Assembly (NCBI GenBank): GCA_013398955.1
Contig: VWPU01009605.1
Span: forward strand, 1-64,000
DNA length: 64,000 nt
Source of the DNA: Callaeas wilsoni
Lineage: Eukaryota; Chordata; Aves; Passeriformes; Callaeidae
Direction: 5' to 3'
Position 1 is the first letter of the stretch. Each line of letters begins with the position of its first letter. Shown here one piece after another: positions 14,801 through 26,800 of this stretch. Below the pieces are notes generated by a model. That model was given only the letters and a program-made list of their open reading frames with translations. It was not told the DNA's origin and did no database searches. The position numbers and the translations under genes are program-made.

Positions 14801-17800
14801 ATTTTCCCACATTCCTAATGAAATAGATCACGTTTATTTGGTGGAGTGGGGTTCATTGCATGGCTGACTTAACTGTAGAAATAGAAAAGAGAAGGAGCGA
14901 TTGATTTGTCTAGGCACATAATTGTACATCTTATGCAACCTTTATGAAAATGAAGGGAAGATAATTACTAATACATTTACCCAGTGATAGATTAACAGTA
15001 TCTATTCCTCACATATTAAAGGGCAGAAAAATCCAAAAAGCAACACACCTGTAAACATTCACTTCTATCTCAAGGAAAATGGAATTTTGTTACCTTCACA
15101 GATTTGGGCTCTTAGCTCTTCACTTATGTCCTCCAGAGCTGTGAAATCCTCAGCATAGAAGAGATGTTTATATGATGGCTCAGAAGCAATTTCCAGCAGT
15201 TCTTCCTCAATTGCTTTTCCTATTCCAATGGCATAGATGATTATACCTGGATTCAAAAGAAATTGCACATACCTATTATTTCAGCAGTTCTAATTCTAAG
15301 CACTTGTTCGTCCATGAAAGGAAAATACGAGAGAAATGGAGAGCACAAGAAATGTATATTCTATGTAACATCAAAATCAGTGAAGAGGCTTAATGTGCTT
15401 TAATTACTGAGAGATTTGTAGAAACGCTCTTGTTTGCTGTAATTTGACATATAGTTTTTGTATTACAGAGGTGACACTTGCCTGGCCACTACTGATAGCA
15501 AATGGTCCCAGAAAGAGTATTACAAAAAATCCAAGAGAATTACACAGTTCAGTCTCACAATTGCACTGCAAGTCCCTAGTTTGTGTATGTCTGTAGGGTA
15601 TATGCAATGCAGCTAATTACTGGATTGATGGGAAAACCTGTTACATATTAGCAAATGGAGCAGAATCCTGAAAGATGGCAGTAATTTTTCAGAAAAATAC
15701 TTAAGTGTTTCACTGAAATCCTCAGAGCACATTGAGACTTGATTCTTGCTCTCTAAGGGGCACTAACAGGCTGGAAGGCCCACTTAGGAGGGTGAGAATG
15801 GGCAAACAAACAATTTGTGGGGCTAGGAAAGAAAGAGCCTTACAACAGGGATGCTCAGGACAAGTATTTCCACCATAGAGGTGCTAGGAAGAGGGTAAGT
15901 GAGGATGTGTTGTTTTCTTAACTCTGAAATCAGGGAAGGAGGAAGTGGTTCAGAGCCCTCTCACCAGACAGATTTTAAACAAGCAGTAACTACAAAACAT
16001 AGAGATCTTCAATAACTTCTTTTTCAGCAGTTATTTTTTTATGCTCATGAGCATATGATCTGATACAACATTTCTCTTTATATCAGTTCTGGCTTGGAAA
16101 GTGTCCACAGCTAGTACTAATTTTGTGGTTTATAGTACAGCTATGAACTTCGCAGCTCTTTTATATGATTCAAAAAAAAAAGCTGCCTTCTCTGGTTGGT
16201 TTCAGCTTGGGATGAGGAGGTTTGACACCTTTATTTAACATGGGGTAATAACTGCTGTGCACTCAGTTGCAGCTTTTAACCTTTTTGCTGATAATATCAC
16301 AAAATAAGCATTTTCCAACTTTTTAACTTTTAACGTAAGTATCTCCTTACTTTTCTTCATGAATCTGTCTATCATTGCACTTTAGCCAGGAAAGGAAAAT
16401 GTTCACCAGAAGCTGATTCAGTTTAATGAATGCACCATTCATGCTGAAGCTTGTTGCTATTTAAAGACTTGGGGATATCAGTGATAAAGTATTCAAGGTC
16501 CATTTCATATTGAGCACTACTCTATTGGCTGTGCTGCAATTACACAGGGGGTGGGTTTGGCTTGTAGCATTGCAGAGTCAGTGTAAGCAGCCCAGAGCTG
16601 AGGTTTCATTCAACAAGTAAACAAGTTGGCTTGGACTTCTTTCCTTCATCTGTAAATACTCCACGTGGTTTCACACATCTCACTAGTAAGCCTGTAAATG
16701 TGGTGGGTTTTTTTTTTTCTAGTTGTTTTAAAACCCACTTTATTTTTCATTGTAATGGAACTCTTGTTTGCACATGCCCTTCTCATATCCTTGGATGTTT
16801 TTCCCTTTTCTCCTTACAGAGAGGTATCGTTCCTGATCAATGCTCTACTAATCATGTGTTAAATTCTGATTGATAGGTCAAGTCAATAAAATAAGCACAG
16901 AAAAAAGATGTGCAGAATCTTTTAAAGTCTGGCTACTTTCTCTGTGTTGTGACCCATCAGCCATGGTTCTTAAAGCAGTTTCTTATAAAATAAAAATAAA
17001 AGTTTTGCAAAGAAAAAAGGGATCGTTTATTTTCTTGACAAGTTTTGAAAATTTTCAAAGAGTCAACTGGCTCTGCTAAACCGATGAAAAGTTTCTAAAT
17101 TGTGGTACAGGTGTCCTAGAGGATGGATTTCTACCCAAACATATTAGAAATTAAAAATCACCAGTTTTCAGCCACATTTCAGCATACAGGCATGTAGAAA
17201 CAGTAAGATAGACATCACTACAGCTATATTCTTTCAAAAAGAATCATCTTCCTTCCAGAACACCATTAGCACTATAAAACTGGTTAAAAATACAGAATAT
17301 ACCCTGTAAGCAAAAATATAGCCAATTATTACCATAGTATTTCTCACAAGAATAGATTTCTGTATTTTGAAGAGACAGGTTGGGGTTTCTTTTATTGTTT
17401 TCCTAGAACTGTTGATGAAGTTCCCAGGTCTCTGTATCAAACGTCTACCCTTGGTGGATACGTTCAGGGCATGGCAGGTGGGTGGCACCACTAGCAGTGG
17501 TGAGACTCTCCCCATGGGTCCTACTCTGGGGATGATGCACATGCCTGGCAGCAAAGGCCCTCGTGAACACAAAGATCTGATGTTGCGAACACAAAGATCT
17601 GCCGTGCAGGACAGCGGTCACCGTACTGGCCAGACTGCTGTGGCAAACACTCTCTCAATTAGCACACACTGTAGCACATCCAAACTGTTACTACATCTTA
17701 TTTCTAACAATATTTCCCTTTTAGAATGAGACACTGAAAACATCTCCACTTACCACGTTGCTTTGCTCTGGTAGCCCACTCAGAGACTTCATCCTGGGCT

Positions 17801-20800
17801 CGTCCATCTGTAAACACAATGGAGATTCGAGGGACGTTTGCTGAAAATGGTCTTGCTCCTTCTGTTTCTGTGAAGCTTCTCTCAGACATTTGCCTCAGCG
17901 CCAGTCCTGTCATGGAACCTCGGCCCATGTATTTCATTTGTGACACAGCTTTCTTCATGTCTTTTGCTGAGCTGAACTGCCTTAATGTAAACTCTGTACG
18001 AACCTCAGTGGAATACTGAAGCAAACCAACTCGAGCAGCTTTGGGCGAAATCTCAAGTGTATCCAAGATTCCTGAGACAAATTGTTTTACAATTTCAAAA
18101 TTATCCTCTCCAAGACTTTTTGATCCATCAATCACAAACACCAGGTCAATGGGGCCTTCAGTGCATCCTGTGAAATGAGCAGCAGAGTGTTCAGATCGAG
18201 AAAAAAACTCCACAAAGCTGGGAAAGGGATCCAGATACCCCAGCAAAAACTCAGAGATCCTCTAAAGTACCCTGTTCCTGGCTCATCCTACTGTGCCAAT
18301 GTGTCTGAAGATGTTGTGTACAGTCTGTCTCAAAAGCTAAGAGTGGGCCTACGACTGAGAATTTAACAAAATTATAATCACAGGGAATATTTATGAGACA
18401 TATTCTGCTTTGCAGAATACTACAACTCTTAAAAATGCAGCAACAATCAGCAAATGTAAAGAATTACTCTTAAGTGGAGAGAACTGAAGAAAATAGCTAG
18501 CATATAGACACAGTTGCCATCATTTTCTTCCAGGGATAAGCCCATATGCTAATTTTGCATTTGTCAAATTTGTCAACACTGAGAGACATGGAAGAGAATC
18601 ATTGAAGCTGCATTTGTGTTGCAGGAGTTATAAAATAGTTTAAAAACTATTTAATTAGTGAGAGAGCCAGAATTGGCTAGATAAAGGTTTTTTGCTTGTA
18701 ACTCTCTACCAATTTTGTAATTAGAAGGCTTACGTATTGCTGCAATTAACCTTTTCTGGTTTACCTATCAGAGCTGGGAGTTTGTCAGAAGACAGGCAAA
18801 TTTGTAAAATTTGTATTTCCCATACTTTTTGGCAAATGCACATGCAAAAATCAAAGCAGTTTGTAGGCACTGGGCATCAATAATGAGGTTAGGGAATTTA
18901 CAGATTGGAGAACGTCTTCCAAGCTGCAGACTGCTTCTGCCAGGTGGGTTGTTTTGGTATTTTTTTTTTATTCTGGAAAGGGATTGCCTTCAGCAGGCAG
19001 AGATGAGTGTATTTTGTGCAAAGGCTAGCTGCAGAGATGCTGAGCTCCTATTGGATCAATATAGCTTCTAGGGAGAATATGCCATACTAAAGAATGTAAG
19101 ATTTGCTTCTTAGTCTGGACCAAATAAACTTTGACCTCCACTCATCTCTGATCTTTGTATAGGGAGAATGCTGTAAGCACTACACAAAAGAGAATTGTGC
19201 AGCAGAAATTACTCTGCAGAAATTACTGGAGATGTTTGTTACCAAGTCAATGTACGAATAAGAGATTTTCAGCTTTAAAGCCTGGACTTTTCTTCTTAGA
19301 AAATACCTATTTTAAAACTGCTCAAGAATTCCTTTCTGCAGTCATCTGAGAAAAAGACACCCTACATGTACTGAGGTGATGAAAATGCAATGAATATACA
19401 TATCAGAACCACCTCAATGCTACTGCAGAAGTCAAGAAAGGGCAGCAGGTCATGGTGCATGGTGTCAGTTAGGATTGAGAACAGCCAGAACTTGTTACTG
19501 TTCTTTTGGTAATCACAGTCTCCTCGACTAAGGCGTCCATTTTTGGCAGAATAAATGTTTTTACTGAGTTCCAGTAGAATTTCTCTTCCAAGTATTAAGA
19601 GATGATGAGATAAATGCATGTCATGTTGGAAGATAAGCAAGTAGAATTAATGGTATTTTAAAATACAGCATATAAAGATAAAACATCCACAGTATATGAA
19701 CCTGATTAAAATGCACATTCCTTGATAATAAGATTCCCCTTTGGCTTTTTCCTGATGTTTCAAAAGAATTATTATTGTACTCAAGGCTATACCAAAACAA
19801 CTCTTCTAATTTGATAGATTTTTGCTTAGGAGAGCATCAAGTTAATTGTTTGAGACATTTTCTGCTACACACATATGCTCTGGGCTTTCAAGTTTGAAAT
19901 GTTATATCATGTTTGAAATGAGAGGTTGTGGCAGTGTTCAAAGCCAAGCTGGATTGGGCTTGGAGACACCTGGTCTAGTGGTGTCCTTGCCATCAGCAGG
20001 GACATGGAGCTAGATGATCTTCAATAAGGTTCCTTCCAACCCAGACCATTCTATGATTCTATAACTTTTTTGAAGTGAGGTCAATTGATTTTAGAAATCA
20101 AAGAAACAGATTATTTCTAAATAAAATGTGCTTACTTCTGCATGTTTTCTGATCCTCTTTTAGTACATATCCCTCCTGGCATTTGCAGATATAGGAATCG
20201 TCATTATTAACACAAGCATATTCACAACCATGGTCAACTGATTTGCAGACATCTTTACCTAGGAAAAATTGAAGTATTTATCTGTATTCTATTTAACATT
20301 TTGTAAATCCAAAGACTCCAAACATGATATCTGAAGAACATATGACAAAGGAGTATAACATCTTTGCTCGTTGACGTAGCAATGCCAGAGAAGAGTGGCT
20401 GACAGACATAATGAGTTACTTACTTCGACATGTTTTCCCATCTTGTCGCAGGACAAAGCCCTCACGGCACTGACAGCTGTATGAGTTGTTATTACTAATG
20501 CACACATGTTCACAGCCATGGTCAATGGCTTTACACAGGTCTTTATCTGAGAATTGTTAAGAGAATCCCCTTATTAGACCATTTTTCAAATACAAAACTG
20601 TCATGAACAAGCTGTGAGTGAAATCAAGTCTGTTATTTCTTTTAAGACTGAAAAACATATTCCCCATAAAAGTTTCAGCTACTCACTCCTGCATGTTTTC
20701 CTGTCTCGCCTCAATATAAATCCCTTGTGACACTGACACATGTATGAATCGCCAGTTGGAACACAGACATGTTCACAACCATGGGTGACTGTTTTGCAGA

Positions 20801-23800
20801 CATTTTTACCTTGGAATAATGAAAATTGTATTTAGCACAGTTAACTATGTAAATAACTTTCACAAAATATAAAAAAATTGGCAATAATCTTCCATGAAGG
20901 AGCTCACTTACATGAAGCTGATTCTATAATAAAGACACAAGTAATACACTACTGTTGCATAGTTTCATTAATAGATCAGGAAGTACAAAACAAAGATTAA
21001 ATAACTTACTCCTGCAAGTTTTTCCATCTTCCCTCAGTATGAAGTCTTCATGACACTTGCAGGCATAGGAATCATCAGTATTAACACAAATATGTTCACA
21101 GCCATGGTCAACTGAGTTGCAAACATCTTCATCTGAGAAGAGTGGATGGGGTTTGTGAGGTGAGGCTTGTTAGGGAGAGACGGTATCTTTTTTTAACCAG
21201 CCCAAATAGTTGGAAATCACAAACATACACATGCATTCACACCCACAACACTTGAAAGCCTCAAATAAAAATGCAATATAGCTCGGGCTACTCACATCTA
21301 CATGTCTTTCCATCTTCCTTCAGTATGAATTTTTCATGACATTGGCAGATGTAGGAATCTTCAGTATTCACACAAACTTGTTCACAGCCATGGTCAACTG
21401 AGTTGCAAATGTCCTTGTCTGCAAACAGGAGAGTTGGTAGTCAGCACACATCAGCAGAGGCCTTCATTATTATATGTGTAATTCATCCAATTCAGTTCTT
21501 GTGCTACTTACTTCTGCAGGTTTTCCCATCTTCTCTCAGTAGGAACCCATCATGGCATTTGCAGGTATATGAATCACCAGAATTAACACAAACATGTTCG
21601 CAGCCATGGTTGACTGATTTGCAAAGATCTTTATCTGAAAACAGATGACAGCTTTTGCTGGTTAGTGCATTTCCACATGAGCATGAGCTGCAGATAAAAA
21701 GTATGTTGATAAATATCAGACTACTTACTTCTGCAAGTTTTTCCATCTTCTCTTAGCAGGAATCCCTCCTGGCACTTACAAACAAATGAATCACCGGCAC
21801 TAGCACACACATGTTCACAGCCATGGTTGACTGATTTGCAAATATCCTTGCCTGGGAATAGTTAGATAATATTTATGTAGCTTGTTAGTTAAACTTTGTT
21901 TTATAAATACAAAGACTGGAGGGTTAATCCCACGAGCAAAAAAAGATGGAAGATTGCAAACCGAAAGCAATTCTCTGGCTAGTTAAATGATGGACATCTT
22001 AGCTTACATTGCGTATGAATTCTTTATCATCTGACCTGAACTTCATGGTTTGGATGACATCCAGTCGAAAATAAACCATTTTAGGATTAATCTGACTAAC
22101 TGAGGAGGAGGAGGATTTTACATTAAGAGCACTAAGAGTGAAAGGAGGGAATAATTTAGTACAGTCATTTAGCACAAATTCATGCTGGTAAAAACAAAAC
22201 TAAGAAAACACCACAGGACACGATTTAACCATAATTCTTAACGTCCTTATAGTGACAAGAGTCTGCATAAACAAAACCTGGAAGAATAGGGACTACTTAT
22301 TTAAGACGATAAACAAAATCTAACTGGATTGCTGAAAATTGATGCGAGGACTTGTCTGACTGCAATGTTAAACCAGTTGGTTAAAACCTCTTCAAAAAGG
22401 ATAGATGGGGAGAATGTGCAGAAGAAAGTGGAGCCACCTACCAGCATTCCCTTTTTTTTCTTCATGCAACACAAAAGAAAATATCAGTTTCTAATGAAGA
22501 ACTACCTTTACACAAAAAGTGGAACAGTCCTGACAGCCAAGTTCAACTTGACTCTTGAGGCTTATAATTTTAGAAAAACTTCAACCTGAGCCAAATTTCA
22601 TAGGGGTCTCCTCCTACCAAAACAAAAATTCCAACAACTATTACATAAAACTATTCTAACTCAAAAATAATTATATTTAAGACATGGCAATCTAAACTAG
22701 ATCCCATCAAAGTGGATAAGAGAGAAATTATAACATAAATAAAAATTAGCATCTGCTTATACACAGCTGTGCACAACTTGGACATATTTGCTTATAAACA
22801 GAATAAAATACAAACCAGCAGCAAACATGGCTGTTACTTCAGAAGGATGTATTTTACATAGCTGAAAGCAAATATGAGCCAGAATATTCTGGGATGCAGG
22901 GGGGAAATAATAATAGTAATAAAAACCAGTCAATGATTGCACTATTTAAGGCTATTTTACTAGACACCCCCCAAAAATGTAGTCTCACAATCTAAAAAGA
23001 ATGCCAGGGTAGTTAAAAAATCTAGAAATTGAAGTTGAAAACAGCTATAAGATTTGAAAAATTACTAAAAGAAAGGAACATTCACAGTATTTACTCAATG
23101 TGAAAATATTAGGAATTTGAAAACACTGAAATAATAAGATAAAGGACAAGGGAGTGTATGGCCAACCAAATAAAGGGTAGTATGAGTACATTATTTAAAT
23201 ACTATTAGGAACAAAAAGCATCCTAACAATGTGTTATTAAAAGACAGAAAGCTAGAATTGCCAATCTTAATGCAGAAATAAAAAAAAAAATTAGTGTATT
23301 CAGATCTGAACTTATGAAATAGATTCCTGATGATCTTGTTGGAGTGAAGAGTTTCCCACTGTGTGAAGTAGGTCACACAGCACCTACTGAACACACCCCC
23401 ACACACCCACACATATTTCTGAATCAGTAACTCCAGATAACTTGCAGCAGGGAGTTGTAAAGGAGGTTTCTGAAGAGTGGATGCTTGGTGTTAATTTTCA
23501 GTAGCTCCTAAAATGCTGAGAAAGCCCCAAAACACTGGGCTGTCTCCATTCCCACTGTAGGCACACACATTGAAAAAAGTACTGTGGTTCCACCAGTGTT
23601 TAAAAATATGAGTAGTTCACTGTAAACCTGTCAGCTTGACACCGATCTGAATTCAAAAAATGCAACAGATAATGTGGAACCTGAGTCAGAGTAAAATCAA
23701 AGAAAGAGGACTAATATCAATCAACTTGGAGTTATGGAAAAATAAATCCTGGAAAAACTAAATAAATGTCTTTCTTAATTGATGATGAGACTGGTTCTTA

Positions 23801-26800
23801 AAGCTTATGCTGTTCATACAGTGGAGCATTCAGACAGGCAGCAGTCTTGGTATTTATTTTGATTAAGAAAAGAGATTACAGAATCAACACTTTACAGATT
23901 AACACTGGCCAGAAAGGTCTTCAGAACCAATTGTAAACGGGCGACTATCAAGTAGCTTTCTTTCTAAGAATTTGTCTTGGTCCTCTACTACTTAATATAT
24001 ATGGACAGGCCAGAAAAAAACAGAAAATAATCACTAACGAAGTTTGTAGGTTACTCCACTTTTGAGAGAATGGCAAATAAATACAAAGCAGCTGCTGTAT
24101 AAGGTAACATAAATCTTTTTGGAAAACAGCAAATCATATTTATTTTAAAATAGCCAGAATTAAGGATATACATTTAGAAACAAAGAATGAAGGCTGTACT
24201 TACGGGACATGGGACACCTGTAATACTGAGAATTTTAAACAGCTTTTGGCCATGGTAGATAACTAATAGAACATGAGTGCTAGCAGAATATTTTGGTCAG
24301 AAACTAACACTATCTTTTGTCAAAAAAAGAGATAGATTAAAAAAAGATAAATTATTAAAAAAAGATAGGTAGATTCAAATAAGAATTAGATGGGTTATTG
24401 TTCCTCTACCTGGACCCTGCTGTGTCTCCTATTAGAAGACTTTTTTTCACTGTGGTGCACTCACAAGGATGCTGATAAATAGCAGAGGTTTTAGGGGAGC
24501 AAGAAGAGAGTTCTAAAAAGATTAGAAAACATAAAAAACCTGAAGGAGTTTCATTTGCTTATTATTTACAAAAGAACATGCTAAAAGGTTAAGGAACAAG
24601 TTAAGTAATGATCTGCCTGAATATAGACAGAAGAACACAGTGGTAATTAGAACTTTTCAACCCATTACCGTAAAACGCAACATCATCTTATGCTCAAGAT
24701 TAAAACTCCACATACTTAATTTGGAAATGAAGTTCACATTTTAAAACCTACATTCAAACCTTAAAATTGGTTGATTTTTCTGAAATTTGGCTTTAGTTCA
24801 AACAATACTTAATTCATACAAATCTTATGATCTATAGAGAAAAATATTCCATTCTGGCCACTATGAATCAGCAAATAATATTCTAACAAGAGGAAAATTA
24901 AATTTTCTTTCATTAATAAACTACTTACTTCGGCATGTTTTCCCATCCTGCCTTAGTACAAATCCATCATGGCATTGGCAAGTGTATGAATCATCATTAT
25001 TAACACAAAGATGTTCACAGCCGTGACTGACTGATTTGCAGATGTCTTTATCTAGGAAGAATTTTGATTTTATTTACTACAGTTTGGTGAGTAAGAACAT
25101 TTCCAAAACTTTAAAGACTAATGGTAGTAATCTTCTAGTAAATAAAGAATTTATTCTCCTTTTTGTCAGGCAAAATCTCCTATAAGAAGAATTGCCTCTA
25201 AAGAGTACGTTTCTTCTCTAGATGTCTGAATATAAAAAACATAGTAACATTTAAAAAACTTACTTTCACATGTTTTCTTATCGTCTCTCAATATAAAACC
25301 CTCGTAGCACTGGCAAATGTATGAACTATCAGTATTCACACAAATATGCTCACAGCCATGGTCAACAGAATTGCAAACATCTTTATCTGTTAAAAAATAA
25401 GGTTGCCGTATTTAAAATATATCTACAAATGCACAGATTATAAAGAAAATCTACTGAAGAGAAGGACACTTACTTCTGCATGTTCTTCCATCTTCCCTTA
25501 GGGAAAATCCCTCATAACACTGGCAGATGTAGGACTCATCAGCATTAACACAAACATGTTCACAGCCATGGTGAACTGAACCGCAAATGTCTTTATCTGA
25601 GAAGAGTCGATGATATTTGGTTAAAGCACATCTACAGCAAATAGATCATGCAGGGAGAAGTAACAGCTTTCACTAGGTCTACTGATATCACTGGAATAAA
25701 TGGGTAACATTTTAGGCAGTGAGCACTTTTAACTCTTGGTACCTGAAAATTTCTGTTTCCAGTCTGTCAGTTGATCTATTAAAATACACTATTTTTTTTC
25801 ACAGAATCTCTTACAAGCATTTGGTAGGTCTAAATGTAGAAATATATAAATACTACTCCTATGTTGTACATATAGAATACTACTCCTTTAATACAACAGT
25901 AAACTGTTGTATTTGTTTGAATGCTTCTCAGATCTACATACTGCAGATAAAATTCTATGAGTAATTCTTAGAGTACTTACTTCTGCATGTCTTCCCATCT
26001 TCTCTCAGCAGAAAACCCTCATGACACTTGCAAACATAGGAGTCATCTTCGTTAACACAAATATGCTCACAGCCATGGCTGACTGATTGGCAGATGTCCA
26101 GTCCTGGGAATGATTGATATAAATGTAGGTTTTGAATGAAAACATGTTAAAGAAATGTAGCTATCAAAAGGAAGTTCATTGCTTCTTTTTCCAGTAAAAA
26201 GTGAAAAACACCCCTTTCCTTCCCTGCCTGATGTACATGCAAAAGTGTGCAATAGATACCAGTCACTCACTTCTGCAGGTCTTGCCATCTTCTCTCAGTA
26301 TGAACCCCTCACGACACTTGCAGATATAGGAACTGTCAGCATTAACACAAACATGCTCACAGCCATGGTTGACTGATTTGCAGACATTTTTACCTGGGAA
26401 TAATTTTACATATAAAAAATTCTGTTAGTTAAGGGCAGTATGTTCAAAGTTGACTTGCTTTTAGCGTATCTTAACTTTTTGAGACAGGCAGAATTTGTCT
26501 CTCTTTGCACAGAATAACAAAAGAGGGTGATGTTGTGAAACACCAGCTGAGAATAAGGAGCTTTTCATTCATCGTGGTACTATCTGGATGCCTTTAATTT
26601 TTATTCTGTAAACATTTTTTAACAGCACATGTTGATGTTAGATATTATGGGGATTGCTGTTACAAAATACTGAATGCCTGTAAGCTTTTCAGAGACTTAT
26701 CCATGATTCTTCTTTGATCATTTAGTGACTTATGCTATAAAAGTTGAGAAAAATTTGCTATTAGTTTTTTTCTTGATATCTGCCACTTATTATAACTGTG

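Noticed and set aside
17234..17729. Overlapping open frames of 112 and 120 residues inside the vWA2 intron
   Set aside because: No family resemblance, no in-phase splice sites, and both strands are open by chance.
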